Assembly (NCBI GenBank): GCA_016201825.1
Contig: JACQCD010000141.1
Location: forward strand, 1-38,398
Source of the DNA: Nitrospirota bacterium
GTDB taxonomy: Bacteria; Nitrospirota; Nitrospiria; 2-01-FULL-66-17
Direction: 5' to 3'
DNA length: 38,398 bases
Part shown: positions 1 through 8,841 of the stretch, one piece after another
Layout of the letters: the number at the start of each line of letters is the position of its first letter
How positions within the stretch are numbered: the first letter of the stretch is position 1
Notes under the pieces: model-generated
Told to the model about the DNA's origin: nothing
Seen by the model: the letters and a program-made list of their open reading frames with translations, nothing else
The model's database searches: none
Made by a program: the position numbers and the translations under genes

Positions 1-1959
1 GCCGGGGGCGGAGTGGTGTTCACGACGATCCAGAAATTCTTTCCCGAGGAGAAGGGCGACCGCCACCCGGTGTTGTCGGAGCGACGCACCATCGTCGTCA
101 TCGCCGACGAGGCGCACCGGAGCCAGTACGACTTTATCGATGGTTTTGCACGCCACATGCGCGATGCGCTGCCCAATGCTTCGTTCATCGGCTTTACCGG
201 GACGCCGATCGAGGTGACGGACAAGAACACCCGCGCGGTGTTCGGCGACTACATCAGCGTCTACGACATCCAACGCGCGGTGTCGGATCGCGCCACTGTG
301 CCCATCTACTACGAAAGCCGGCTCGCCAAGCTCGCGCTGAAGGACTCCGAGCGTCCCAAGATCGATCCCGAGTTCGAGGAAGCCACTGAAGGCGAAGAAG
401 TCGAGCAACGAGAAAAGCTCAAGACCAGGTGGGCGCAGCTCGAAGCGATCGTGGGCTCGGAGAACCGACTCAAACTCGTTGCTCGGGATCTGGTGGATCA
501 TTTCGAGAACCGGCTCGCCACCATGGACGGCAAGGCCATGATCGTGTGCATGAGTCGCCGCATCTGTATGGGCTTGCATGACGAGATTGTGAAGCTCCGT
601 CCGGGTTGGTATCACGCGGACGACGATCGGGGTGAGCTCAAGGTTGTGATGACTGGCAACGCTTCCGAGGGACCGCGAGTTGCCCAGCATGCCCGTAACA
701 AGACGCGGCGCGAGGCGCTGGCCCAGCGCTTCCGCGACTCCACCGATCCGTTCAAGATCGTGATCGTGCGCGACATGTGGCTCACGGGCTTTGACGCGCC
801 CAGCTTGCACACCATGTACGTAGACAAGCCCATGCGCGGCCACGGGCTCATGCAGGCCATCGCGCGCGTGAACCGCGTGTTCAAGGACAAACCGGGCGGG
901 CTGGTGGTGGATTACCTCGGTCTCGCCGCCGAATTGAAGCAGGCGCTCGCCACGTACACGGAGAGCGGCGGGACCGGCAAGACCGCAATTGATCAGGCTG
1001 AGGCCGTGGCCCTGATGCAGGAGAAATACGAAGTCTGTTGCGGATTGTTCCACGGCTTTGATTGGAGCAAATGGGTGTCAGGCACGCCGCAAGAGCGACT
1101 GAGCGTTCTGCCTGCCGCGCAGGAACACATCCTGGCCTTAGAGGACGGCAAGAACCGATTGCTCCGAGCGGTTACCGATCTGTCGCAGGCCTTTGCCCTC
1201 GCGGTGCCGCACGAAGACACGCTTCGCATTCGCGACGACGTGGGGTTCTTCCAGACCGTGCGCGCGGTGCTGGCCAAGAACGTGCCTGGCGAGCGCAAGA
1301 CCGATGAGGAACTCGACCACGCGATCCGGCAGATTGTCTCGAAGGCGGTGGCCTCTGACCAGGTCGTGGACATCTTTACAGCGGCGGGGCTCAAGAAACC
1401 GGACATCTCGATTCTCTCGGACGAATTTCTCGCCGAGGTCCGCGGCATGCCGCAGAGAAACTTGGCCGTGGAACTCTTACGCAAACTGTTGGCAGGTGAG
1501 ATTCGACTGCGTAAGCAGAAGAACGTGGTGCAGGGCCGCTCGTTTGCGGAGATGCTCGAACAAGCGATTCGTCGCTACCAGAACCGCGCGATCGAGGCGG
1601 CGCAGGTGCTGGAGGAGTTGATCGGCCTGGCCAAGGACATGCGGACCGCGAACGCGCGCGGCGAGAAGCTCGGGTTGTCCGACGACGAGTTGGCGTTCTA
1701 CGACGCGCTGGAAGTCAACGATAGCGCGGTGAAGGTGCTGGGTGAGCCCACGCTCAAGATGATCGCGCGCGAGCTGGTCGATACGGTGCGGAAGAACGTG
1801 AAAATCGATTGGACGGTCCGCGAGAACGTGCGCGCCCAGCTTCGTGTGTTGGTGAAGCGCATCCTGCGCAAACACGGATATCCGCCGGATAAGCAGGAGA
1901 AGGCCACGCAGACGGTGCTCGAACAGGCGGAAGTGCTGTGCGGCGAGTGGGCGGCGTGA
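1..1959 (+). CDS. hsdR: Type I restriction endonuclease subunit R (HsdR), C-terminal part
   Basis: The reading frame is open to the left window edge, so the N-terminal nuclease domain and Walker A region lie outside. What remains is about 650 residues. It begins with a [10 protein letters not shown] stretch typical of HsdR proteins, followed by the Walker B/DEAH box (IADEAHRSQ, near residue 35), motif III (GFTGTPIE), and the second RecA-fold motifs MWLTGFDAP and [10 protein letters not shown]. The rest is the helical C-terminal region that contacts the methyltransferase core. In the family, HsdR is the ATP-driven translocase and cleavage subunit of a HsdRMS complex acting on unmodified foreign DNA. 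No hsdM or hsdS gene lies in this window; they would have to be upstream. The stop at 1957-1959 is followed by about 50 bp before a convergent gene. Family call is firm; whether the complete gene is intact cannot be seen. Confidence 0.95.
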   Translation, partial: AGGGVVFTTIQKFFPEEKGDRHPVLSERRTIVVIADEAHRSQYDFIDGFARHMRDALPNASFIGFTGTPIEVTDKNTRAVFGDYISVYDIQRAVSDRATVPIYYESRLAKLALKDSERPKIDPEFEEATEGEEVEQREKLKTRWAQLEAIVGSENRLKLVARDLVDHFENRLATMDGKAMIVCMSRRICMGLHDEIVKLRPGWYHADDDRGELKVVMTGNASEGPRVAQHARNKTRREALAQRFRDSTDPFKIVIVRDMWLTGFDAPSLHTMYVDKPMRGHGLMQAIARVNRVFKDKPGGLVVDYLGLAAELKQALATYTESGGTGKTAIDQAEAVALMQEKYEVCCGLFHGFDWSKWVSGTPQERLSVLPAAQEHILALEDGKNRLLRAVTDLSQAFALAVPHEDTLRIRDDVGFFQTVRAVLAKNVPGERKTDEELDHAIRQIVSKAVASDQVVDIFTAAGLKKPDISILSDEFLAEVRGMPQRNLAVELLRKLLAGEIRLRKQKNVVQGRSFAEMLEQAIRRYQNRAIEAAQVLEELIGLAKDMRTANARGEKLGLSDDELAFYDALEVNDSAVKVLGEPTLKMIARELVDTVRKNVKIDWTVRENVRAQLRVLVKRILRKHGYPPDKQEKATQTVLEQAEVLCGEWAA

Positions 1960-2010
1960 GAGAGGGATAGGAACGGAAAACGAGGGAACTTAAAAGGGGC
2001 AATTGAGCGG

Positions 2011-2721
2011 TCAGGACCCCAGATGGAGATCCGCGATGAGCGGCAGGTGATCGGAGCCGCGGTTCGACCATTGGTTGATGGCGACGCGGCACGAGAGGGG
2101 GGCCAACCGCTCGCTGAAATAGATGTAGTCGAAGCGCAGCCGAGGCAATCGCGTGTGAAAGGTCGCCGCGCGGCCCGCGCCGGCCGCGGAGAAGGCGTCG
2201 GTAAGTCGCCCGCGGAGTTGGCTGGAGACTCGGCTCCGGGGGATCGTGTTGAAGTCGCCCATGAGTAACACCGCCGTGTCGGGCTTTTCCGGTCCGATGA
2301 TCCGCTCGATGACGTGGGTGGCCTGGATCATCCGCTCCTGCGGCACGAGGCCGAAGTGGGTGACGAAGCAGCGGAGGGGCTCTTTGGGCACATCGAGATG
2401 GACCTCGATACAGGCGCGCCCCGGCTGCGGCCACACCGTGAGATCGTGATTCCGCGTGAACGTCGCCGGCCATCGGCTCAAGAGCGCGTTGCCGTACCGG
2501 CCTTTCCGCCGCGTGGGCCCCGGAAAGACGTGCAACCCTAATTGCTTGGCCAGCCACTTCGCCTGATCGACGTAGCCGGTCCGACGCAGACCGAAATCCA
2601 CTTCTTGAAGCGCCACCACGTCGGGGGCCTCGTGTTCGATGGCGCGATAGACGGCGTCGAGGTCGTAGCCGTGCCGACCGAAGGCGCTATGGATGTTGTA
2701 CGTCATGACCCGCAGGCGCAT
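2011..2721 (-). CDS. Endonuclease/exonuclease/phosphatase (EEP) family protein
   Basis: This 236-residue protein shows the EEP-fold signatures in order: TYNIH near residue 7, VALQEVD (metal-binding Glu) near 37, GDFN in the middle, and a C-terminal SDHLPL with the catalytic Asp-His pair. Family members cleave phosphodiester bonds in nucleic acids or phospholipids using Mg2+; the substrate here cannot be read from sequence. No signal peptide is visible, so it is probably cytoplasmic. The start could be ATG at 2721 or the GTG directly before it at 2724; neither has a clear ribosome binding site. It sits only a few bases after the YihY-type gene and is probably the last gene of the operon starting with the dehydrogenase at 6446. 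It converges with hsdR. Confidence 0.85.
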   Translation of the reverse strand: MRLRVMTYNIHSAFGRHGYDLDAVYRAIEHEAPDVVALQEVDFGLRRTGYVDQAKWLAKQLGLHVFPGPTRRKGRYGNALLSRWPATFTRNHDLTVWPQPGRACIEVHLDVPKEPLRCFVTHFGLVPQERMIQATHVIERIIGPEKPDTAVLLMGDFNTIPRSRVSSQLRGRLTDAFSAAGAGRAATFHTRLPRLRFDYIYFSERLAPLSCRVAINQWSNRGSDHLPLIADLHLGS

Positions 2722-2727
2722 CACGAA

Positions 2728-3651
2728 TTACCGAGTGTCCGGACGGCGCGTGCGGGCGCGTTCCGACCCCAGCTCGGCTCCCCAGACCAACAGAATCCCT
2801 GAAAGATAGCCCCACACCAGCAACGCGACGACCGTGCCGACCTGTCCATAGACGTTGGAATAGTCGGCGACTGAAAGATACCAGAGAAACCCCCACTTGC
2901 CCGCCTCCCACAGCGCGGCGACCAGGAGTCCCGCCGGCCCCACGTCGGCCCACCGGACCGCGGTCGAGGGTAGGAAGCGGTAGAGGAGAACGAACCCCGC
3001 GGCGGCGCCGAGGATCGAGACGCTCGCTCCGGTGGCGTTCCACAACCAGGCCCCGCCCGGGATGGACGCCAGCCGGGCGACGAGCGGGCTTGCGGCGACC
3101 AGGCGCACGGCGCTCGATGCGGCGAGCGAGAGCAAGAGCAGGGCGGCGAGGGCGCCGAACATCGTCAGGCCGATGAGCTGGGTGCGCACGAAGGTGCGGC
3201 GCGCGGTCACGCCCCACGCGGTGTTGATGGCTTCCTCGACGACCGAAAACATCCCCAGGACGGTCCAGAGCAAGCCCAGCGCGGCGAGCCACCCCAGCGA
3301 CCCGCGAGCGAGGATGACGGTGTTGATCGTTTGGGCGACGACGATCTCGGAACCCGGCAGGTACTCGGTGACCCGCCGGATGATCAGGCCCTGGGCGCTT
3401 CCGTCTTGGAGGACGAGCCCGGAGATCGCAAGGAGTAGGAGGATCAGGGGAAAGAGCGAGATGACGAGGTAGTAGGACAACGCGGCGGCCAAGGTCAGGC
3501 CGTGATCGGCGATGAAGGCGGGGAGCGACCGCCTCAGCGCGAGCCCCCAACCACCGAGCCACGCCCGGATGCCGCGCTCGGGCTCCGGTGAGGGCTTCGT
3601 GTTCGCGGCCGCCTGCCGGCGCGGGGGCACGGGCTCCAGGTGGGACGTCAC
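2728..3651 (-). CDS. YihY/virulence factor BrkB family membrane protein
   Basis: The protein has 307 residues. It has an N-terminal cytoplasmic stretch of about 45 residues followed by six hydrophobic segments typical of the YihY/BrkB family (formerly misnamed RNase BN). Recognisable family features are TLAAALSYYLVISLFPL after the first membrane entry and the VVEEAINTAWG stretch, and the C terminus ends in a charged tail. Function in the family is not established; transport or envelope roles have been suggested. The GTG start overlaps the TGA stop of the dehydrogenase gene (GTGA), which indicates translational coupling and decides the start. A much longer open frame runs upstream to 4260 but lies antisense-free inside the dehydrogenase gene in another frame and is not used. 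The next gene follows after 3-6 bp. Confidence 0.88.
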   Translation of the reverse strand: MTSHLEPVPPRRQAAANTKPSPEPERGIRAWLGGWGLALRRSLPAFIADHGLTLAAALSYYLVISLFPLILLLLAISGLVLQDGSAQGLIIRRVTEYLPGSEIVVAQTINTVILARGSLGWLAALGLLWTVLGMFSVVEEAINTAWGVTARRTFVRTQLIGLTMFGALAALLLLSLAASSAVRLVAASPLVARLASIPGGAWLWNATGASVSILGAAAGFVLLYRFLPSTAVRWADVGPAGLLVAALWEAGKWGFLWYLSVADYSNVYGQVGTVVALLVWGYLSGILLVWGAELGSERARTRRPDTR

Positions 3652-6446
3652 GTTGAGTCTATGCGGGGGGCAGGCCGCGCGCGCTCGGCCTCGTCCGCCA
3701 ACTGCGCCACGTGCGCCACCCGCACGTCGTCGCCGAGGCCGGCGCGGAGGCGGATCATGCACGCGGGGCAGCTCGTGGCCACGACGCCCGCGCCGCTTGC
3801 CGCGATGCCCCGGCGCTTGCGCTCGAAGATTTGCTGGGAGAGGTCGTAGTTCTTCACGAGAAACGTCCCCGCCCCCCCCGCGCACCGATCGGCGTCCGCC
3901 ATCTCCACGTACCGCATTCCCGGCAGGCATTTGAGCACGTCCCGCGGTTCCTTCGACACTCCCGCGGCCCGCAGGTGACACGACGAGTGGTACGTCACGA
4001 CGGTCTCCGCGTCGCGCGTCTCCTGCTGCTCGCTCCCCTCGGCCAAGATCTCCGTGATGTGTCGGACCTTTCCGGCGAGCGCCCGCGCTCGCACCTGCTC
4101 CCCGCCGTTGAACAGGCTCGGATAGTCTTTCAGCATCATGGTGCACGAGGCGCAGCCGGTGACGACCGTGTCGAACGGCTCCAGCGCGTCGAGGTTGAAG
4201 CGCGCCGCCTCCATCAGCGGTTTGGTCTGGCCGTAGGTCTGGATGGGCGTGCCCGAGCACCGCTGTCGTGGGAGCACCGGCCCCATGCCCCGGCGGGCGA
4301 GCAGGTTGATCACCGCGTCGCCCACGCCGTCGTTGAAGTAATTAGCCGAGCAGCCGTGAAAATACGCCACCGATCCCCGCTGTCCGCTCTCCTCGGTGAG
4401 GCGCGCGTGGCGTTCCCGGAGGGTACGCGTCGCGAGCCGGGGCAGGCGGAGCTCGCGCGGCAGGCGCGCGGTGGGCGCGAGGCGTGCGAAGAACGGCCGG
4501 GTCACGGTCTCGATGATCCGCCGCGGCAACGGCCGATCCCAGAACGGCTGCGTGACCGCCAAGACTTTCAACGCGGGTTCGAACACAGCGGGGCGGAGCA
4601 ACGCCCGGGCGATCCAACCGGCCGCGGCGTTCGGGTGCTCGGCGCGGCGGGCGAGCGCGTGCCGGGACACGTCGATCCCGGCGGGGCAGACCTCGACGCA
4701 GGACTTGCAATTGATGCAGGCTTCGACGACGCGCGCCGAGTTTTCGTAGGAATAGTCGGGCGCGGTCAGGACGTGAAACCACCCCCGCGATGAATTGGAT
4801 TCCTCGCGCAGGACGTCGTACACCGGACAGACGCTATTGCACTTGCCGCACGTCGCGCAGGGCTTGGACAGTCGCTCGATGTCGACCCGCTCGGTGAACG
4901 GCGTGTCGGAGAGTTTGACTCCGGGGTTGAGCAGGCGCTCGGGATCGAACAGCGCTTTGGTCTGGATGAAGAGCTCGTACAACTCAGGCCCGTAGAGCGC
5001 TCGCAGGAATTCGGCGCGGACCCGCCCGTCGCCGTGTTCGCCGCAGAGCGAGCCGCCGAACCGCTCGATCACGGTACGATGGATCTCGCGCGAGAGCGAG
5101 GCCATGCGGTCGAAATCAACGGGATCGGTGAGATCCAACAGCGGGTTGATGTGGGCGTTGCCGTCCCCGATGTGGCCGTAGATCGCGACCTTGATGCCCT
5201 GAGCGTCGAACAAAGTCTCCAAGTAGGCGATCAACTCGGCGAGTCGATCGGAGGGGACGACCACGTCGTCCACGAAGTTGACCGGGTGGCGCTTCGCGTC
5301 GTACCGGTACAGCGTCGGGTAGATCGCTTTGCGAACGGCCCAGAGCGCGGCCTGACGCTCGGGGTCGGCGGCCAGGGCCGCCGGCGCGGTTTGCGTGAGG
5401 CCTCGGCAGGCCGCGTCCGCCTCGGCCATGCGCTCGGCGGCGGGCGGTTCGTCGAATTCGACCAGGAGCACGGCCTTGGTGCCGCCCGGGATGCCGAAGC
5501 GCGCGCGGCCGATCAAATCCAGCGTGTGGCCGTCGATCAACTCCAGCGCGCTGGGCGCGAACGGCCGGAGCGCGGCGACGGCCTTCGTCACCTCGCTCAG
5601 GCTCGCGAAGAAAAAGAGCGCGGTGGCGGTGGCCTCGGGGAGCGGGGTCAGGCGCAGCGTGGCCTCGGTGATCAGGCCGAGTGTTCCTTCGCTGCCGATG
5701 AAGAGCCGGGGCAGATCCAATACGCCGCGATCGAGGCCTTCGGCGAGCGCGAAGAGATTGTAGCCGCTGGAGTTCTTGCTGACCGCCAATCGCCGGCTGA
5801 GGATCGCCTCGCGGTGCGCTCGAATCAACTCGTAGAGGCCGTGCACGGCCGGCACGCGGAGGAACAGCTCGTTGCACTCGGGCGATCCCACCCGGTACGG
5901 CTTGGCCACGAGCCGCGTCCCGTTCCACAGCCGGACGTCGAGCGAGAGGACGTTGTCCTTGACCGCGCCATACTTGAGCGAACGGGGTCCCGCCGAGTTA
6001 TTGGCGAGCATGCCTCCCAGTTTGCACATCTCCCCGCTGGAGGGGTCGGGGGCGAACTTCAGCTTGGAGGGCGCGAGGTCCCGGTTCAGCTCGGCGTACA
6101 CCATGCCGGGCTCGACCCGCGCCCACCGTTCACGCGCGTTGACCTCCCGCAATCGCCGTAGCCGGGAAAAGTCGACGACGATCCCCTCGCCGATCGCGCT
6201 GCCGGTGAGATTGGTGCCCCCGCTGCGCGCGGTGAGCGGGATGCGCCGGTCGCGGCCGTAGGCGAGGATGCGGTCGACGTCCGCGTCGGATTCGATCAAA
6301 ACGACGGCGCGGGGGGAAATCTTATAGATCCCCGCGTCGATCGCGTACGCGGTGAGCGCCGCGGGGTCCGCGAGGACCCTCCGGGAACCGAACAGGCGGA
6401 TGAGATCGTCGACGAGCGCGTGGGTGGGCACTGCCATTTCCGACAC
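3648..6446 (-). CDS. FAD-linked oxidase / Fe-S oxidoreductase fusion, D-lactate dehydrogenase (Dld-II) like
   Basis: The 932-residue protein joins an N-terminal FAD_binding_4 domain (about residues 35-220, with TARSGGTNLTGSAIG), the FAD-linked oxidase C-terminal domain (about 260-510, with GHIGDGNAHINP and GEHGDGRVR), two 4Fe-4S clusters (CATCGKCNSVCP near 530 and CINCKSCVEVCP near 580) and two cysteine-rich CCG-type domains (GCASCTMMLKDYP near 765, SSCHLRAAG and TSCPACM near the end). This layout and length match the heme-free respiratory D-lactate dehydrogenase Dld-II of Shewanella and related 2-hydroxyacid oxidoreductases, which pass electrons to the quinone pool at the inner membrane. The exact substrate (D-lactate, glycolate, 2-hydroxyglutarate) is inference. 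Start may be GTG 6446 or ATG 6437; the promoter predicted just upstream would put the transcript start on or beside the GTG. First gene of a three-gene operon. Confidence 0.88.
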   Translation of the reverse strand: MSEMAVPTHALVDDLIRLFGSRRVLADPAALTAYAIDAGIYKISPRAVVLIESDADVDRILAYGRDRRIPLTARSGGTNLTGSAIGEGIVVDFSRLRRLREVNARERWARVEPGMVYAELNRDLAPSKLKFAPDPSSGEMCKLGGMLANNSAGPRSLKYGAVKDNVLSLDVRLWNGTRLVAKPYRVGSPECNELFLRVPAVHGLYELIRAHREAILSRRLAVSKNSSGYNLFALAEGLDRGVLDLPRLFIGSEGTLGLITEATLRLTPLPEATATALFFFASLSEVTKAVAALRPFAPSALELIDGHTLDLIGRARFGIPGGTKAVLLVEFDEPPAAERMAEADAACRGLTQTAPAALAADPERQAALWAVRKAIYPTLYRYDAKRHPVNFVDDVVVPSDRLAELIAYLETLFDAQGIKVAIYGHIGDGNAHINPLLDLTDPVDFDRMASLSREIHRTVIERFGGSLCGEHGDGRVRAEFLRALYGPELYELFIQTKALFDPERLLNPGVKLSDTPFTERVDIERLSKPCATCGKCNSVCPVYDVLREESNSSRGWFHVLTAPDYSYENSARVVEACINCKSCVEVCPAGIDVSRHALARRAEHPNAAAGWIARALLRPAVFEPALKVLAVTQPFWDRPLPRRIIETVTRPFFARLAPTARLPRELRLPRLATRTLRERHARLTEESGQRGSVAYFHGCSANYFNDGVGDAVINLLARRGMGPVLPRQRCSGTPIQTYGQTKPLMEAARFNLDALEPFDTVVTGCASCTMMLKDYPSLFNGGEQVRARALAGKVRHITEILAEGSEQQETRDAETVVTYHSSCHLRAAGVSKEPRDVLKCLPGMRYVEMADADRCAGGAGTFLVKNYDLSQQIFERKRRGIAASGAGVVATSCPACMIRLRAGLGDDVRVAHVAQLADEAERARPAPRIDST

Positions 6447-6452
6447 GCCGCG

Positions 6453-6481
6453 ATTATAGCAAGCCTTCCCCGCGCGCTCAA
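6453..6481 (-). promoter_or_regulatory. Sigma70-type promoter of the dehydrogenase operon
   Basis: On the minus strand there is TTGAGC (6476-6481), a 17-bp spacer and TATAAT (6453-6458) preceded by TGC, giving an extended -10. Counting seven bases on puts the transcript start at about 6446, the first base of the candidate GTG start codon, so the message would be leaderless or nearly so. Confidence 0.6.
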
Positions 6482-6551
6482 TGCAGGGTCAACGGCGGGC
6501 CAGGGCTGCGCGGCGATTCCGCCTCGGGCGGCGACCGCGTGCCGGGCGGCG

Positions 6552-6839
6552 CTATGCCTTGAGCGTCTTGATGAAGTCGTCGATGGGCAGCGCCGGCATC
6601 GTCAGGAATTGGACCGTGCCCCGTGACCCCAGTTCCACGGAGATCTTGGCGATCGTGCTGTTGTCCGGGGCTTCGACCACGTTGATGAAGTCGTACGGAC
6701 CCAACACCGCATACTGGGCCACCACTTTGGCCCCCATGCCCTCGATCTCTTTATTCACCTCTTTGATCCGGCTGGGCTTGGATTTGAGGGTTTTGCGTCC
6801 GTCGTCAGTCAGCGTGCTCAACATGATGTAGGTCGCCAT
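6552..6839 (-). CDS. GYD domain protein
   Basis: This 95-residue protein (starts MATYIMLSTLTDDG, contains LGPYDFINVVEAPD and ends FIKTLKA) matches the GYD family of small ferredoxin-like alpha/beta-barrel proteins, named for a Gly-Tyr-Asp motif that here reads GPYD. Members are common in environmental bacteria and archaea; their biochemical role is unknown. The start is set by a strong GAGGAGG ribosome binding site a few bases upstream of ATG 6839. The same frame continues upstream without a stop to 7121, but that part lies antisense to nothing useful and overlaps msrA in another frame, so it is not counted. It lies 70 bp downstream of msrA in the same direction and may share its transcript. 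Confidence 0.85.
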   Translation of the reverse strand: MATYIMLSTLTDDGRKTLKSKPSRIKEVNKEIEGMGAKVVAQYAVLGPYDFINVVEAPDNSTIAKISVELGSRGTVQFLTMPALPIDDFIKTLKA

Positions 6840-6909
6840 GTTCGCCTCCTCTGCTCGTTGGTTGGACGCGACCGATCCCAGGATCGGCCGGATGATCGAA
6901 AGAAGGGGG

Positions 6910-7554
<645 letters not shown>

Positions 7555-7576
7555 CGTGCCCTCCGTGTTCGCGAGC

Positions 7577-7585
7577 ACTATACCA
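7577..7585 (-). promoter_or_regulatory. Extended -10 promoter of msrA
   Basis: TGGTATAGT on the minus strand (7577-7585) is an extended -10 element with TG in the right place; no good -35 is visible. The predicted transcript start near 7570 leaves a leader of about 16 nt that contains the GGAGGG ribosome binding site of msrA. Confidence 0.45.
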
Positions 7586-7654
7586 AGGGTGACGTCGGTT
7601 TGACCAGCGGTGGCCCGACGTACGAGACTCGAGGTAGCGAGGCCACCCTCAGCA

Positions 7655-7695
7655 GAAAACAAAGAAGGCCCGGGGGGAGTGTCCCCGAGCCTTCT
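7655..7695 (-). terminator. Rho-independent terminator of the cold-shock gene
   Basis: On the minus strand AGAAGGC plus CGGGG pairs with CCCCG plus GCCTTCT around a 7-nt loop (7663-7695, one mismatch), followed by a T-rich run TTTGTTTTC. It begins about 19 bp after the stop codon of the cold-shock gene and separates it from msrA. Confidence 0.9.
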
Positions 7696-7713
7696 GAATC
7701 GCGCGGTGTGGTC

Positions 7714-7914
7714 TTAGACCTTGACCACGTTGGCCGCTTGGAGACCCTTCGGTCCATTCACGACCTCGAACTCAACCTCTTGACCTTCGTCTAAAGACTT
7801 GAATCCGTCACCTTGAATGGCTGAAAAGTGTACGAAGACGTCGCTGCCTTCGTCCTGGGCGATAAACCCAAAGCCCTTGCTGCCATTGAACCACTTTACT
7901 TTCCCTTTTGCCAT
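7714..7914 (-). CDS. Cold-shock domain protein (CspA family)
   Basis: This 66-residue protein is a complete cold-shock domain: [18 protein letters not shown] holds the RNP1-like motif (KGFGFI) and DVFVHFSAI the RNP2-like motif, followed by EGQEVEFEV and [10 protein letters not shown]. Such proteins bind single-stranded RNA and DNA and act as RNA chaperones in the cytoplasm. The ATG at 7914 follows a strong AAGGGAGGT site. Upstream is a leader of about 145 nt with two hairpins, one of them a textbook intrinsic terminator; downstream is another terminator, so the gene is transcribed alone. Which Csp paralogue it corresponds to (cold-induced or constitutive) cannot be told from the protein. Confidence 0.97.
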   Translation of the reverse strand: MAKGKVKWFNGSKGFGFIAQDEGSDVFVHFSAIQGDGFKSLDEGQEVEFEVVNGPKGLQAANVVKV

Positions 7915-7940
7915 TGCACGTTACCTCCCTTCATCAGACT

Positions 7941-7954
7941 CGGGGCGAGCCCCG
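7941..7954 (-). promoter_or_regulatory. Hairpin just upstream of the csp ribosome binding site
   Basis: CGGGGC pairs perfectly with GCCCCG across a 2-nt gap (7941-7946 with 7949-7954), about 15 nt upstream of the GGAGG of the cold-shock gene. It could modulate access of ribosomes or act as part of an alternative fold with the terminator further upstream. Confidence 0.35.
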
Positions 7955-7978
7955 GGATATCCCCAGTCGCCGCGGGCG

Positions 7979-8017
7979 TAAAAAAACCGCAGGGCTCACA
8001 TTGCGAACCCGCTGCGG
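7979..8017 (-). terminator. Intrinsic terminator inside the csp leader (possible attenuator)
   Basis: On the minus strand CCGCAG (8012-8017) pairs with CTGCGG (7987-7992); with one bulged base the stem continues by two more GC pairs. A run of seven T follows (7980-7986). It lies between the predicted csp promoter (8067-8096) and the csp start codon (7914). No minus-strand gene lies upstream that it could serve, so a leader attenuator is the simplest reading. Confidence 0.6.
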
Positions 8018-8066
8018 CTGCTCCCCACTCACTACCCACGACAACTACTCGAGACATCTGGTTGGG

Positions 8067-8096
8067 TTTGTACCATACTCGGATCGGCGTTGTCAA
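8067..8096 (-). promoter_or_regulatory. Sigma70-type promoter of the cold-shock gene
   Basis: A perfect TTGACA (8091-8096) is followed after 18 bp by TACAAA (8067-8072) on the minus strand. The predicted start near 8060 gives a leader of about 145 nt, of the length known for cold-induced csp messages. Confidence 0.5.
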
Positions 8097-8175
8097 CGCG
8101 TTTGCCGGCCTCTCTCCCGCGACGGAGGGTCCGAAGCGGGTGTATCGATCCTCGCGGGACCCCATCGACTTGCGG

Positions 8176-8205
8176 TTGCGCCGGCACGCGAAAATTCCGT
8201 ATACT
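8176..8205 (+). promoter_or_regulatory. Promoter of the exonuclease-ettA operon
   Basis: TTGCGC (8176-8181), 18-bp spacer and TATACT (8200-8205). The predicted transcript start near 8212 leaves a leader of 30 nt containing the GGAGGT site before GTG 8242. The -35 is weak. The region 7915-8241 otherwise holds only the oppositely directed csp leader and promoter. Confidence 0.45.
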
Positions 8206-8241
8206 GACACGCTTCGAGTGCGGGAGAGCGGAGGTCTGCGC

Positions 8242-8835
8242 GTGGGGAAAACGCTATTTCTTGATATCGAGACCGTGCCCACGGAGCACGGGTTTAAGCA
8301 CGGCAAGCCCCGGGGGCCCGAGGAGTCCGAAGAGCAGTACCTCAAGCGGTTGTCACTCTCGGCGCTGACGGCTCGGGTCCTCTGCCTGGGCTATGCGTTC
8401 GAGCCGCCGGTCGACGCCCCGGCCCAGGTTCTCTCCGGGGACGAACCCGAGATCCTCAGGGAGTTCTGGGCGCTGGCCGGCCCCGCCGATTTGTTCGTCG
8501 GGCACAATGTCTTGGATTTTGATTTGCGGTTCGTGTGTCAGCGTTCGATTATCCATCGCATCAAGCCGAGCCGGGAGATTCCGTTCGCACGTTTCCGCAA
8601 CGCGCCGATCTACGACACGATGCACGAATGGACCAAGTGGGGAAGAGAAGGGGTCAGGCTGGACAGCCTCGCGTTGGCGCTGGACCTGCCGTCGCCGAAA
8701 GACGGGATGGACGGGTCGAAGGTCTACCCGGCGTTCGTCGCAGGACGACTCGATGAAATCTATGACTACTGTCGGGGCGACGTCGACACCGTGCGGCGGG
8801 TCTACCGCCGCCTGAAGTTTTTGGAGGGGGCATAA
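8242..8835 (+). CDS. PolB-like 3'-5' exonuclease (DnaQ fold)
   Basis: The protein has 197 residues with the three motifs of the DEDDy exonuclease superfamily: FLDIET near residue 5 (Exo I), HNVLDFDL near 88 (Exo II) and YCRGDVDTV near 175 (Exo III, Tyr plus Asp). The layout matches the stand-alone 'predicted 3'-5' exonuclease related to the PolB exonuclease domain' family. It should remove nucleotides from DNA or RNA 3' ends with two metal ions; the in vivo substrate is unknown. GTG 8242 is selected because GGAGGT lies seven bases upstream; the frame is open further upstream but carries no family sequence. The gene ends 6 bp before ettA and is in one operon with it. Confidence 0.85.
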   Translation: MGKTLFLDIETVPTEHGFKHGKPRGPEESEEQYLKRLSLSALTARVLCLGYAFEPPVDAPAQVLSGDEPEILREFWALAGPADLFVGHNVLDFDLRFVCQRSIIHRIKPSREIPFARFRNAPIYDTMHEWTKWGREGVRLDSLALALDLPSPKDGMDGSKVYPAFVAGRLDEIYDYCRGDVDTVRRVYRRLKFLEGA

Positions 8836-8841
8836 GAACCG

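Noticed and set aside
3711-6161. Long plus-strand open frames opposite the dehydrogenase gene
   Set aside because: Same reason; the Fe-S and FAD motifs are on the minus strand and the plus-strand products are low-complexity and Arg/Gly-rich.
7899-8051. Possible leader peptide in the csp leader (starting MSRVVVVGSEWG)
   Set aside because: The frame overlaps the csp start region, has no ribosome binding site and its composition follows from the GC-rich hairpins.
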